Assembly (NCBI RefSeq): GCF_013402815.2
Contig: NZ_CP058601.1
Coordinates: 4,030,001-4,094,000 of the forward strand
Reading direction: 5' to 3'
DNA from: Natrinema halophilum
GTDB lineage: Archaea; Halobacteriota; Halobacteria; Halobacteriales; Natrialbaceae
DNA: 64,000 bases
Both the position numbers and the translations under genes were made by a program. How positions within the stretch are numbered: the stretch's first letter is position 1; each line of letters starts with the position of its first letter. This document shows, in pieces, positions 43,365 through 52,546 of this stretch. The notes under the pieces were generated by a model. That model did no database searches and was not told where the DNA came from. It saw only the letters and a list, made by a program, of their open reading frames with translations.

Positions 43365-43756
43365 AATGCCTCGAGGCGCTCGAGGGACCGCAAACTGATG
43401 GGTGCGTATCCTGACTGGTGGATCGGGAGTTCGAACGCGATCCGGCAGCGGCCGTCGCGGAGGTCGTCGACGCGGTGGGCGGCGGCCGGAATCCCCGAAA
43501 CGCGCCAGGTCCACCGTCGGTCCGTACAGGAGGTGATCCGAAACGGGACCCAGACGCCGGGGAGTCTCACCCGACCGGTGGTCCCGGTTCGAATTCGGCG
43601 GTCGGTCGTCTCGACGCCGAGAACGATCGGTGACCACTCCTGCCATCGCCTCGTATCGACGATTGCATCCCAGGCGTCGGCTGCGGGGGCGGACAGAACG
43701 GTTGAGACCTCGAGGCGGCGACCGTCCGGCGTTTGCGTAGTCCGGACTCGAGTCAT
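43331..43756 (-). CDS. SRPBCC (START-like) family protein
   Basis: A 141-residue lipid/polyketide-binding fold. VSTVLSAPAADAWDAIVDTR and WQEWSPIVLGVE form the start of the fold, FRITSCTDRRWTWRVSG the middle, and a C-terminal helix (ISLRSLERLEALLESEE) closes it. The last residues ESEETGRER and the stop come from the 19-base minisatellite at 43241, so the C-terminus has been remodelled by repeats. Ligand unknown. Confidence 0.8.
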   Translation of the reverse strand: MTRVRTTQTPDGRRLEVSTVLSAPAADAWDAIVDTRRWQEWSPIVLGVETTDRRIRTGTTGRVRLPGVWVPFRITSCTDRRWTWRVSGIPAAAHRVDDLRDGRCRIAFELPIHQSGYAPISLRSLERLEALLESEETGRER

Positions 43757-43894
43757 CAGGAGATCCTACGCGGCCCGTCACCATGGGGATTTGGACTGGG
43801 GTGCTGGCGAGACGGTCGACACGGCGATGTCAATACAGTGACTATCAGTGGCCGCTAGCTTTTACTGGAGTGGCTCCCTCGGTCGCGCTATCCA

Positions 43895-44815
43895 ATGGCG
43901 ATACTCGAAGTGGATGGCTTTCGGAAGGAGTACGACGGCTTCGTCGCCGTCGAGGGGAACTCCTTTACGATCGAGCGCGGAGAGGTTTTCGGCGTCGTCG
44001 GGCCGAACGGCGCTGGGAAGACGACGACGCTGAAGATGCTGGCAGGGTTGATCGAACCCTCCGCGGGCACGGCCGTCGTCGCAGGCCACACCCCGGGGGA
44101 GCCTGCGATGCAGCGTCGGCTCGGCTTTCTCCCCGAAGAGTCGCCGCTGTACGAGGAAATGACCGCGGTCGACTACCTCGAGTTCTTCGCCGACCTGTAC
44201 GACGTTCCCGGCGACGTCGCCCGCGAGCGAATCCACGACTTGCTGGATCGACTCGACCTCGAGCACCGCGACAGGCAGATCGGGAACATGTCGAAGGGGA
44301 TGCAACGGAAGGTCGCCATCGCGCGAGCGCTGGTAAACGATCCAGACGTTCTGATCTTCGACGAACCGGCGTCGGGACTGGATCCGTTGACGACCAACTA
44401 CATCATCGAGTTCACCCGCGAACTGAGCGACGAGGGAAAGACGATCGTCTTCAGCGCGCACAACCTCTTTCACGTCGAGAGCATCTGCGATCGGATCGTC
44501 ATCATGAACGACGGCCGGATCGTCGCCCGCGGGACGCTCGAGGCGATCAGGGACGCCCACGGCGGAACCGAGTACCACGTTTCTGCGACGGTCGACGGGA
44601 GTGACGGTCTCGAAGCGACGGCGAGGCTGATCGACGTGACTCGTGAAAACGGCAGGGTTCGCCACGTGGTCGGCGATATAACCGCCGTCGACCAGATACG
44701 GGAAGCCGTCGAGGAAGCGGGCGGCCGCGTGACCGACATCCAGACGAAGACGCCGAGCCTCGAGGAAATCTTCCTCGAGGTGGCACGCGAACCGGACACG
44801 GAGGCCGAGGCGTGA
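43895..44815 (+). CDS. ABC transporter ATP-binding protein (NatA-like)
   Basis: A 306-residue ATPase. Walker A VVGPNGAGKTTTLKM, signature IGNMSKGMQRKVAIAR, Walker B VLIFDEPASGLDP and switch SAHNLFHVESI are present. The C-terminal ~80-residue domain is typical of ABC-2 exporters. The next gene starts inside this one (4-base overlap at 44812), and a third gene follows, so three genes form an exporter operon. Sodium or antibiotic efflux are possible substrates by family. Confidence 0.94.
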   Translation: MAILEVDGFRKEYDGFVAVEGNSFTIERGEVFGVVGPNGAGKTTTLKMLAGLIEPSAGTAVVAGHTPGEPAMQRRLGFLPEESPLYEEMTAVDYLEFFADLYDVPGDVARERIHDLLDRLDLEHRDRQIGNMSKGMQRKVAIARALVNDPDVLIFDEPASGLDPLTTNYIIEFTRELSDEGKTIVFSAHNLFHVESICDRIVIMNDGRIVARGTLEAIRDAHGGTEYHVSATVDGSDGLEATARLIDVTRENGRVRHVVGDITAVDQIREAVEEAGGRVTDIQTKTPSLEEIFLEVAREPDTEAEA

Positions 44816-46713
44816 CCGAGGACGGTGACAGTATCGATCCCGAGTCGGCCGGGATGGGCCCAGTCCGAGACAGTCCGGTGCGCTCGATCAGTGCCTACAT
44901 CGGCGGCGTCAGCTCACGTACGGCTCGCATTGCCCGCTGGGAGGTGTCCAGAAGCGCCGGCACCGTCGATCGGAAGACGGCGGTCGCACTCGTCGTGATC
45001 GTCTTCGTCGTCGGGACCGCGGGATTCTCGGCCGCCGACGCGGGACTCGGATTGGAACAGGAGATTTACGTCGTCGGCGTCGACGGTGACAGCCGGTATT
45101 ACGATGCCGCCGTTTACAGCGAGCAGTTCCGGCCGGTCCCGCTCGAGACGATCGATACCGATGCCGACGCGGGTTCGACCGTCGACGTAGTAGTCAGTCG
45201 AAACGGCCGGCTCGAGCCCGTGGGAGATAACGGCAAGGCCGCTGCCGACGAGTTTCGCGGGGCAGTCGAGGCCTACAACGCGAAGCTGATGAACGAGGAA
45301 TCCGATCGGGACGCAGCCTATCCCGTCCTCGTCTCGCTCGAATACCAGGATCGGGATCTGGACGGGGCGACGGTTTCCAGTGGGGGGAGCGAAAGCAACG
45401 GCGGGGCGGACAGTGCCGGGGATGGAACCACGAGTCGCTCGGACGGAACCGCCGGTGACGGAAGCGAGACCGGACGTGACGGCAAAGGCGCACTCGACGG
45501 TGACGACTCGGACGGTCGGCTTCAGGTTCCCGGCGTCGGTGGCAGCTCGACGACGGGGACGGCACCGGGGACGCCCGGGACGATCGCACCGCCATTTCCG
45601 TTCGAGTCGCTCGTGCTTGCGTTCCTGTTCGTCGTTCCAATGAACTTCGTCATACAGGCATACGGAAGCACGATCATGGACGAGCGGATCAATCGGCGGG
45701 GTGAACTGTTGCTGGTCTCTCCGGCGTCACGACACGAGATCGTCGCTGGGAAGACCCTGCCATATCTGTGCGGGCTCGTCGGCATCGTGGTGGCGATTGC
45801 GATCGCGATCGGCGGCGGACCACTCGCCGTCGCAGCGGTGCTTCCGATCGCGTTGCTCTTTCTGGCCTCGATGTTCGTCGGTGCGATGCTCGCACGCTCG
45901 TTCAAGGAACTCACGTTCGTGACGGTGACGATCAGCGTCTCGTTGACGACGTATACGTTCATTCCGGCGGTCTTTACCGACGTCCACTCCATCGCGCTGA
46001 TATCGCCGTTGACGCTGGTCGTAATGGACCTTCAGGACGAATCGGTCCGGATCGGCGAATATCTGTTTTCGACCGCGCCTTTCTACCTCAGTGCAGCCGT
46101 CTGTTTCCTCATCGGTGTCGGCGTGTACCGCGAGGAAGACATGTTCACACAGAAGCCGATTCCGACGAAGGTCGTCGACGCGATCGCGAGCCGTATCCAC
46201 GGCCGTCGGAGTATTCCGTTGCTATCGATTCTTTTTATCCCGTTCGTCTTCGCGAGTCAACTGCTCGCCGTCGCCTTACTGTTCGTCGTCCCGCGGTTTA
46301 TCGCGGTGCCTCTGATCATCGTCGTGGCTGCAACCGTCGAGGAATTCGCAAAGAGCATTCACGTCTACGCTGGCTTCGCGCGATCGAGATTCGACGCGAC
46401 GCTCCGGACTGCCGCAGTAGTCGGCGCACTTTCCGGCGGGGGCTTTTTCGTCGGCGAGAAACTCACCCACGTCGTCCAATTCGTCGGCTTACGCGAATTA
46501 CCGGTCGGCACAGCAGCATTCGGCCCTCCAGTCTCGAGCGATCCCCTCGTCGCCCTCGCGGTATTACTCGCGCCCCTCGCCTTGCACGTCGTGACGGCCG
46601 TTATCTCGGCGCTCGGAGCGATTCGCGGGCGGACGGGGTACGCCGCGGGTTTGCTCGTCGCGACGCTGGTTCACGCGGCCTACAATCTGGGGGTGGTCCT
46701 CTTTGTCGCGTGA
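44812..46713 (+). CDS. ABC-2 permease fused to a PrsW-like intramembrane metalloprotease domain
   Basis: A 633-residue protein. N-terminal half: a helix at ~55-75, an extracellular ABC-2 loop with a Gly/Ser/Asp-rich stretch, and a six-helix core (FVVPMNFVIQAYGSTIMDER, RRGELLLVSPASRHEIVAGK). C-terminal ~150 residues carry PrsW motifs: E510-E511-x-x-K514 (TVEEFAKSI), F545-x-x-x-E549 (GFFVGEKL), H592-x-x-T595 (LHVVTA) and H621 (HAAYN). PrsW is a zinc intramembrane protease. A fused exporter/protease is unusual; the substrate is unknown. Overlaps both neighbours. Confidence 0.85.
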   Translation: MTEDGDSIDPESAGMGPVRDSPVRSISAYIGGVSSRTARIARWEVSRSAGTVDRKTAVALVVIVFVVGTAGFSAADAGLGLEQEIYVVGVDGDSRYYDAAVYSEQFRPVPLETIDTDADAGSTVDVVVSRNGRLEPVGDNGKAAADEFRGAVEAYNAKLMNEESDRDAAYPVLVSLEYQDRDLDGATVSSGGSESNGGADSAGDGTTSRSDGTAGDGSETGRDGKGALDGDDSDGRLQVPGVGGSSTTGTAPGTPGTIAPPFPFESLVLAFLFVVPMNFVIQAYGSTIMDERINRRGELLLVSPASRHEIVAGKTLPYLCGLVGIVVAIAIAIGGGPLAVAAVLPIALLFLASMFVGAMLARSFKELTFVTVTISVSLTTYTFIPAVFTDVHSIALISPLTLVVMDLQDESVRIGEYLFSTAPFYLSAAVCFLIGVGVYREEDMFTQKPIPTKVVDAIASRIHGRRSIPLLSILFIPFVFASQLLAVALLFVVPRFIAVPLIIVVAATVEEFAKSIHVYAGFARSRFDATLRTAAVVGALSGGGFFVGEKLTHVVQFVGLRELPVGTAAFGPPVSSDPLVALAVLLAPLALHVVTAVISALGAIRGRTGYAAGLLVATLVHAAYNLGVVLFVA

Positions 46714-47890
46714 AGACGTTCGCGACCGGCCTGATGAGCCAAACCGGCTCCGTAGCGACACCGATTCCGATAACTCGAGTCACCGAGGTCCGAACCCGCC
46801 GGCGCGCTCGGACGGCGGTACCGAATCGGGTTCCTGGCGGGCGCGCTGGGCCGTCGCTCGGCGCGAACTTGGCTCGCTGCGTTCCGAGAAGACGATCATT
46901 CTCGCGCTAGCGATCCAGTTGTTCATCGCGGCGTTCTCCTCGTTTCTGGTCGTCGGCCTCGTCTCGTTGTACGATCCCGGCGCGGTCAATAACTATCAAA
47001 CAGCAGTTGCCGTTACCGGTGAGGACGCCGACACCCTGCTCGCGGTCGCAAACGAACGGGACGGAATCACCGCCGAGCACTACGGGGACCGCGGGGCCGC
47101 CTACGAGAGCTTCGAAGCCGGCGGGGTATCCGCCGTCCTCGATGCGCACAGAAACGACGACGGCCGACTCAGCGTCAGGGTCACCGCACCCGAAGAAGGA
47201 ATCCGGACGACGCTCCTCGTCGTGCAACTCCGCGATACGCTGGAGCACGTCGAGCGCGTCGAACGCGAACGAAACGCCGAGGCCGGTCGGCTCGAGCGGG
47301 CACCGTTGCCGGTTCCTGCCGAAGTCGGAGCGAGTCCGTACGTCGGCTTTACGTACACCGTTTTGCTTCCGCTGTTGTGTTTCCTTCCGGTGTTCATCAG
47401 CGGGTCGATCGTCGTCGACTCGCTGATCGAGGAGCGCCAGCGGGGCACCCTCGAACTCCTTCGGGTCGCGCCGCTTTCGCTCGCCGACGTTGTCGACGCG
47501 AAGTTGTTGACGATGGCCGCGCTCGCACCCGTACAGGCGATCGCCTGGTTCCTCCTGCTGACGATCAACGGTACCTCGATCGCGGTGCCTGCTGCACTGG
47601 TCGTACTGGTGGCCACACTGGCACTGCTAGTCGTTACCGTCGGGGTCGCAGTCGCACTGGTCGCTCCGGACCGGCGGCAGGCCCAGTTAGTCTATTCAGT
47701 CGCCACCGTCGGTGCGCTGGTCGTCTCGACCGTTCTTCCCGAACATCCCGCCAACACGGTCGCGAAATTCGCGATCGGCAATCCGACGAGGACGACCTGG
47801 GGTCTGCTTGCCACGTACTGTCTGCTTGCAGTTGGCGCGTTCCTCGCCGTCAGATGGAGTATCGGTCGGCTCGACCCTGATTCGCTTTGA
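46703..47890 (+). CDS. ABC-2 type transporter permease
   Basis: A 395-residue membrane protein. A ~45-residue charged tail, one helix (ILALAIQLFIAAFSSFLVVG), a large external loop (~150 residues) and a five-helix domain (FTYTVLLPLLCFLPVFISG, IEERQRGTLELLRVAPLS) are as in NatB-like exporters. It starts at TTG 46703, 11 bases before the end of the preceding gene, with no ATG nearby. It completes the exporter operon; the permeases probably form a heterodimer. Confidence 0.9.
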   Translation: MSREDVRDRPDEPNRLRSDTDSDNSSHRGPNPPARSDGGTESGSWRARWAVARRELGSLRSEKTIILALAIQLFIAAFSSFLVVGLVSLYDPGAVNNYQTAVAVTGEDADTLLAVANERDGITAEHYGDRGAAYESFEAGGVSAVLDAHRNDDGRLSVRVTAPEEGIRTTLLVVQLRDTLEHVERVERERNAEAGRLERAPLPVPAEVGASPYVGFTYTVLLPLLCFLPVFISGSIVVDSLIEERQRGTLELLRVAPLSLADVVDAKLLTMAALAPVQAIAWFLLLTINGTSIAVPAALVVLVATLALLVVTVGVAVALVAPDRRQAQLVYSVATVGALVVSTVLPEHPANTVAKFAIGNPTRTTWGLLATYCLLAVGAFLAVRWSIGRLDPDSL

Positions 47891-48068
47891 GGGGGCGGGC
47901 GAGTGGTGCGGTTGAATTTGGGGCCGTTCTCGCGGCTCGCGAACGGGGCTGCTCGTATCGTATCGGATCATACAAGTAATTTCGAATCGGATTGTCGCTG
48001 ATGGCGACTGTAATGCGATATTATAACAGCTACTTAGCGCGCCGACGCGTTATGATCTCTATCCGTCG

Positions 48069-49940
48069 ATGAGTGATCGCGATCCACCCGACCAGCGTCG
48101 AGTGAAACACGATTCGTCCGACCAGCACCGAGAAGATCACCGTTCGACCGGTCAGGAACCGGTCCGAGAGGCAGTCGAGCGCTCCAGAAGCGGCGCACCG
48201 GCGGTCGGTGCGGTCGTTCGCGATCGGTTCTCCTCCGACGAAATCTTCCAGCGGATCGTCGCCGCGGCCGACGAGGAGATCACTGCCGGAAGTCGCGAAC
48301 TCTTCTTTAGCGGCCTCGCCGGCGGTTTCGCGATCACCATCACGTTTCTTCTCTACGCATCGCTGACGGCGTCGACCGGCGCCGATCCGATCCTGAGCAC
48401 GCTTCTGTATCCGCTCGGTTTCATCTACATCATCATCGGCGGCTACCAGCTCTATACGGAGAACACGCTTCCGCCCGTTGCCCTGACCCTCGAGCGACTC
48501 GCCAGCGTCCCCGCGTTGTTGCGACACTGGACGATCGTTCTGGCGGGCAACTTCACCGGCGGCGGCCTCGGTGCGATTGCCCTCTCCTGGGGCGGTGTCT
48601 TCAACGACGAGGCGGCAGCCGCCGCCCTGAAACTGGCCGAAAAAGGGGTCGCGACGCCGTGGTGGTCGCTGTTCTCCAAGGCGGCGTTCGCAGGTCTGAT
48701 CGTTGCGGGCGTCGTCTGGATCGTCTACGCGTCCCGGGATACTATTTCGCGATTCGTCGCCGTTTACATGGCCTTCCTCGCCATCCCACTGGGGGACCTG
48801 TTTCACGTCGTCGTCTCCTTTACCGAGATGGTCTATATGGTACTGGCCGGCGAACTCGCCGTTTTCGTCGGCATCACCGAGTTCGTACTGCCGGTTCTGC
48901 TCGGGAATACGATCGGCGGAATCGTGTTGGTCACCGTCGTCAACTACTTCCAGACGAGCGAGCGCCGTCTCGAGTCGGCCCGTTTCGAGGGGGCCGATCG
49001 ACAACTGACGATTCGGGAGTGGCTGCTCGGGGGCTACGTGGGTCGTTCGTACGTTCCACTGATCGACACCGCCGAAACCCGTGCGGGCGACGATCACGCA
49101 TATCGCATCCTCGTTCCGCTCTCGAACCCGCGAACCGAGTCGGCGATCGTCGATTTTGCCTGCACGCTTGCCAGCGGTCGCGAGAACGCGATCGTTCACG
49201 CCGTCCACGTCGTCCAAATTCCCAGCCGAGCGTCCATGCGATACGACGCCAGGCGGACGGAACGGATCGTCACCGAATCCGACGAACGGATGGCGGGAGT
49301 CCGACAACGGGCCGACGCCTACGACGTCGATTGCGAGACATCGACAGTCGTCTCCCATCGCTCGTTCGAGGATGTCTTCGCCACGGCGGAGCGCGAACAG
49401 ACCGATCTCGTGCTACTGGGTTGGGGGGGCGACCGACCGTGGAGCACCGGTCGTGCCGAGCGTCGTATCGACGAGTTGACCCGCGACCTCCCCTGTGACT
49501 TTCTCATCCTCAAGGACCGAGATCTGGACACGTCACGGGTGCTCCTTCCGACGGCCGGCGGGCCGGACTCAGACCTGAGTGCTGAAGTTGCGCGGACGCT
49601 GCAAGTAAAATCCGGTGCCGACGTCACTCTCTTGCACGTCGTCGAAAACCGGGACGACCGCGAGTCTGGCGAGCAGTTCCTCGCCGAATGGGCTGGGGAA
49701 CACGACCTCGAGGGCGCGACGATCACCGTCGACGATTCCGGCGACGTCGAAGGCGCCATTTGCCGCGCGGCAGCGGATCACCCGCTCGTTCTCATCGGTG
49801 CGACCGAAGAGGGCGTGCTATCACGACTCTTGAGAGACTCGCTTCACATGGATGTTGTCAACGAAGTCGACAGTTCAGTCTTGCTTGCCGAGCGACCGAC
49901 CGACCGCTCAGTCCTCGACCGACTGTTCGGTCGCTGGTAG
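48069..49940 (+). CDS. Formate/nitrite transporter-family channel fused to universal stress domains
   Basis: A 623-residue fusion. After a ~65-residue charged leader, residues ~70-310 form an FNT channel: LFFSGLAGGFAITITFLLY, LYTENTLPPVALTLERL, LAGNFTGGGLGAIALSW and LLGNTIGGIVLVTVVNYFQ. The remainder has two USP-like domains; the first contains RILVPLSNPRTESAIVDFAC and LVLLGWGGD, the second VLLPTAGGPDSDLSAEVA and LVLIGATEEG. USP domains bind ATP or small nucleotides, so they may gate the channel. The substrate (formate, nitrite, HS or other) is not determinable. Confidence 0.9.
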   Translation: MSDRDPPDQRRVKHDSSDQHREDHRSTGQEPVREAVERSRSGAPAVGAVVRDRFSSDEIFQRIVAAADEEITAGSRELFFSGLAGGFAITITFLLYASLTASTGADPILSTLLYPLGFIYIIIGGYQLYTENTLPPVALTLERLASVPALLRHWTIVLAGNFTGGGLGAIALSWGGVFNDEAAAAALKLAEKGVATPWWSLFSKAAFAGLIVAGVVWIVYASRDTISRFVAVYMAFLAIPLGDLFHVVVSFTEMVYMVLAGELAVFVGITEFVLPVLLGNTIGGIVLVTVVNYFQTSERRLESARFEGADRQLTIREWLLGGYVGRSYVPLIDTAETRAGDDHAYRILVPLSNPRTESAIVDFACTLASGRENAIVHAVHVVQIPSRASMRYDARRTERIVTESDERMAGVRQRADAYDVDCETSTVVSHRSFEDVFATAEREQTDLVLLGWGGDRPWSTGRAERRIDELTRDLPCDFLILKDRDLDTSRVLLPTAGGPDSDLSAEVARTLQVKSGADVTLLHVVENRDDRESGEQFLAEWAGEHDLEGATITVDDSGDVEGAICRAAADHPLVLIGATEEGVLSRLLRDSLHMDVVNEVDSSVLLAERPTDRSVLDRLFGRW

Positions 49941-50037
49941 GGAGCCGTCCCGTCCGGTCGCTAATTTCGGGACGTGAACTGACAGTACTACGGGTACGAA
50001 AAATTGGTAGCGAACGAAACGGCGGATAGTGCCGCAC

Positions 50038-50127
50038 TTAACCGCGACTGAACACGTTCTTGATACGCGAGACGATACCACTGTCCTCGGTTCGCTTCGC
50101 GTCTCGGTCGTTGTGTTCGTCTGGCAT
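50038..50127 (-). CDS. Putative 29-residue microprotein
   Basis: MPDEHNDRDAKRTEDSGIVS followed by RIKNVFSRG. A hydrophilic acidic start and an amphipathic basic helix at the end. It has haloarchaeal codon usage. An AT-rich box (50141-50147, minus strand) lies roughly 20 bases upstream. I do not recognise a family; it may be a real short gene or chance. Confidence 0.4.
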   Translation of the reverse strand: MPDEHNDRDAKRTEDSGIVSRIKNVFSRG

Positions 50128-50208
50128 ATCCAGTCGGATATACATCCTATTGTCCCTAAAATTTGACGGTTAATACATGTGCACTGTCGGCCGGAACACC
50201 AGGTACCG

Positions 50209-50215
50209 TTTTTTT
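50209..50215 (+). promoter_or_regulatory. TATA-like box of the aldo/keto reductase gene
   Basis: A run of seven T (after CCG) is centred about 25 bases before ATG 50237; no Shine-Dalgarno. Confidence 0.4.
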
Positions 50216-50236
50216 GGGGGCCTGTGTACGGCCAGT

Positions 50237-51211
50237 ATGGAGTATACGACACTCGGTTCGACCGGAATGAACGTCAGCCGCATCTGCCTGGGTTGCATGA
50301 GCTTCGGCTCGAGCGACTGGCGCGAGTGGGTACTCGACGAAGCAGAGAGTCGGGAAATCATCGACCGCGCGATCGATCTCGGGATCAACTTCTTCGATAC
50401 GGCGAACATGTACTCGAGGGGCGAGTCGGAACGTGTGCTGGGTAAGGCACTCGAGGGTCACCGAGAGGAGTCGGTCGTCGCAACGAAGGGGTTCTTTCGA
50501 ATGCGCGAGGGCGACCCAAACTCGGGAGGCCTCTCTCGGAAGGCGATCGAACAGGAACTGGCCGCTAGTCGCGAGCGACTCGGGATGGAGACGATCGACC
50601 TCTACCAGATCCATCGGCTGGATCACAAGACGCCGATCGAGACGACGCTCCGGGCGCTCGACGATGCGGTCCGGCGGGGTCACGTCCGATACGTCGGTGC
50701 CTCCTCGATGTGGGCCTATCAGTTCGCGAACGCGTTACACACGAGCGACTCGCTGGGTCTCGAGCGGTTCGCCACGATGCAGAACCACTACAATCTGGTG
50801 TATCGGGAGGAGGAACGTGAAATGCTCCCCCTCTGTCAGAACGAAGACGTCGGCGTCCTCCCGTGGTCGCCGCTGGCCCGAGGTTATCTCACACGCCCGC
50901 ACGAGGAGATCGACGCGACGACCCGCGGCGAGACGGAAGAGCGCATGTACGACCATCCCTATCGCGAGGGCGGCGGAGCGACGATAAACGAACGCGTCGC
51001 CGAACTGGCCGACGACAGGGGCGTCACGATGGCACAGATCGCGCTCTCGTGGCTGCTACACAAGGACTGGGTCGACGCTCCGATCGTCGGTACCACCAGC
51101 GTCGAACACTTAGAACAGGCAGTCGAGGCTCTCGATATCACGCTGTCCGATTCAGATATCAAGTATCTCGAGGAGCCGTACGACCCGGTTCCGGTGTCCG
51201 GCCACGACTGA
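50237..51211 (+). CDS. Aldo/keto reductase
   Basis: A 324-residue NAD(P)H-dependent (beta/alpha)8 reductase. MEYTTLGSTGMNVSRICLGC opens the barrel, INFFDTANMYSRGESERVLG has the catalytic D and Y, VATKGFF the K, and DLYQIHRLDH the H of the tetrad. VLPWSPLARGYLTRP and MAQIALSWLL contact the cofactor. It resembles the YajO/YdhF-like subgroup. Physiological substrate unknown. Start at 50237, with leaderless promoter. Confidence 0.94.
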   Translation: MEYTTLGSTGMNVSRICLGCMSFGSSDWREWVLDEAESREIIDRAIDLGINFFDTANMYSRGESERVLGKALEGHREESVVATKGFFRMREGDPNSGGLSRKAIEQELAASRERLGMETIDLYQIHRLDHKTPIETTLRALDDAVRRGHVRYVGASSMWAYQFANALHTSDSLGLERFATMQNHYNLVYREEEREMLPLCQNEDVGVLPWSPLARGYLTRPHEEIDATTRGETEERMYDHPYREGGGATINERVAELADDRGVTMAQIALSWLLHKDWVDAPIVGTTSVEHLEQAVEALDITLSDSDIKYLEEPYDPVPVSGHD

Positions 51212-51261
51212 CTCTACCGCGGCCAGCTCTGACACACAATCGCCTTACTGCACTGTGTGGC

Positions 51262-51495
51262 TTACTCGCATCGTTTTCGAGAACAGGAATTGCCCTCGGT
51301 CGTATCGATCCCCAGTAGGAAGTTTCCGCCGCAAAACTGCGTTACTGCGTTTATCAGTAAGCCGATTCCCGCGACTGCCGTCGTCACGGCAGTGATGCGT
51401 CGCCCGGACATCACCGCTGTGGCGGCGACGACGAGCAACCAGGTTCCCAGGACGCCCCTGACGATTCGGTCCAGTCCGCCAACGTTTCGGTTCAC
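51262..51495 (-). CDS. DUF2892 (YgaP-type) small membrane protein
   Basis: A 77-residue protein. NRNVGGLDRIVRGVLGTWLL opens it, two membrane segments follow, and GGNFLLGIDT near the end is typical of DUF2892, a two-helix domain found at the end of YgaP rhodaneses. Start: GTG at 51493-51495, because the TATA box AATAAATA (51522-51529, read on the minus strand) predicts transcription from about 51499; the earlier GTG at 51507 and ATG 51591 would lie before it. Confidence 0.75.
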   Translation of the reverse strand: MNRNVGGLDRIVRGVLGTWLLVVAATAVMSGRRITAVTTAVAGIGLLINAVTQFCGGNFLLGIDTTEGNSCSRKRCE

Positions 51496-51876
51496 GTTCG
51501 AACGCACGGACCACGAGCGGGAATAAATACAGCCGAATCTCTCGGGTGCATTTTTACCGTCGACGAGGCCGAGTCCGCTGGTCGACGGCATCGGGTCCCG
51601 GAGGTCGTTCGAAACGGCTCGGCCGTCTCGGACCGACGCGAGTCAGTTTCTCTCGTGAACCACTCGTCTTCGGCGCGAGTTATAGCAGTCGTTGAACGTC
51701 ATTGCACACCCTGCTCGCGAATTCGCGGCCAACCAGTGCTCGCTGGTCGCACCAGCGAAAGCGGTAGGGACATCGATATTCCTGATCGCTGCTCGCATTC
51801 GTTTCGCCCGCTCCTGACGGCGACGATGGTCTATTCGGAGCGAGCGTTTTTTGGGTCACTCTCCGAATTTCCGGCC
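51496..51876. other. Intergenic region carrying repeat copy 4
   Basis: A divergent promoter region of about 380 bases. It contains the TATA box of the DUF2892 gene (51522-51529), the truncated inverted-repeat element at 51681-51775, and a T-rich TATA box (51846-51852) for the HTH gene at 51877. Confidence 0.5.
51681..51775. repeat. Dispersed inverted-repeat element, copy 4 (right end missing)
   Basis: TATAGCAGTCGTTGAACGTC at the left matches copy 2 at 17-18 of 20 positions; the inner hairpin CCAGTGCTCGCTGG and the segment AGCGGTAGGGACATCG follow. The right terminal repeat TTCAACGAC is absent, so the copy is truncated or decayed. It lies about 100 bases before the HTH gene. Confidence 0.72.
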
Positions 51877-52533
51877 ATGAAACGGGTCCGCATAACGCTT
51901 CGTCCACGCGGCGCGTATGCGCCGCCGATTTACGAACGGATCGCTGGCGGAGCGAGCTACCTCGAACGAGCACGAATCGTCAACTGGAACGTCTCGAGTC
52001 CGCCCACAGGATTTCTGTTTCGGCTCGAGGGGACGTATCGACGCTTCGAACGCGAACTCGCCGAGAGCCCGATGGTCTCAGACTACGAAGTGATTCCGGT
52101 CACGGACCGCGAGTGCTACTGCTTTCTCGAGGGAGACGTATCGGCGGCCGCGCGGTCGCTGTTCGAGAACTTCACCCGCGGAAGCCTGATGACGGTGCCA
52201 CCGATCGAGTGCAACGATGACGGGACCAACACGTTCACTATTGTCGGAACGGAGACCGACATTCAGTCCGCAGTCGACGGCGTCCCCGACGGTGTCGGTG
52301 TCACCGTCGAACAGGTCGGCGGCAAACGCGTCGCCGCCGACAGCGTCGTTGGGCGACTGTCCGATCGGCAACGAGAGGCAGTGGCGACCGCTCTGGAACT
52401 GGGCTATTACGACGTGCCCAAGACGGCAACGAGTGCAGATGTCGCCCGGGAACTGGGGTGTGCGACGGCGACCGCGGCGGAACACCTCCAGAAAGCCGAG
52501 TCGACAGTGTTCGAGTCCTTGATCGGAGAGTGA
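51877..52533 (+). CDS. Bacterio-opsin-activator-type HTH regulator
   Basis: A 218-residue regulator. The N-terminal sensory part (MKRVRITLRPRGAYAPPIYE, ERARIVNWNVSSPPTGFLF) belongs to the Bat-like family. The C-terminal HTH_10 domain is LSDRQREAVATALELGYYDV followed by TSADVARELGCATATAAEHL. Bat proteins control bacterio-opsin and other genes; this one lacks PAS/GAF domains. The ATG at 51877 fits a TATA box 28 bases before it (51846-51852). Targets unknown. Confidence 0.88.
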   Translation: MKRVRITLRPRGAYAPPIYERIAGGASYLERARIVNWNVSSPPTGFLFRLEGTYRRFERELAESPMVSDYEVIPVTDRECYCFLEGDVSAAARSLFENFTRGSLMTVPPIECNDDGTNTFTIVGTETDIQSAVDGVPDGVGVTVEQVGGKRVAADSVVGRLSDRQREAVATALELGYYDVPKTATSADVARELGCATATAAEHLQKAESTVFESLIGE

Positions 52534-52546
52534 CCGCTGGCCCCGT

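Noticed and set aside
43221-43784. Arginine/glutamate-repeat protein over the minisatellite
   Set aside because: It is translated tandem DNA; the SRPBCC frame at 43331 has a recognisable domain.
48030-49358. A 442-codon minus-strand frame
   Set aside because: It is a shadow of the FNT/USP gene, which has clear domains on the plus strand.
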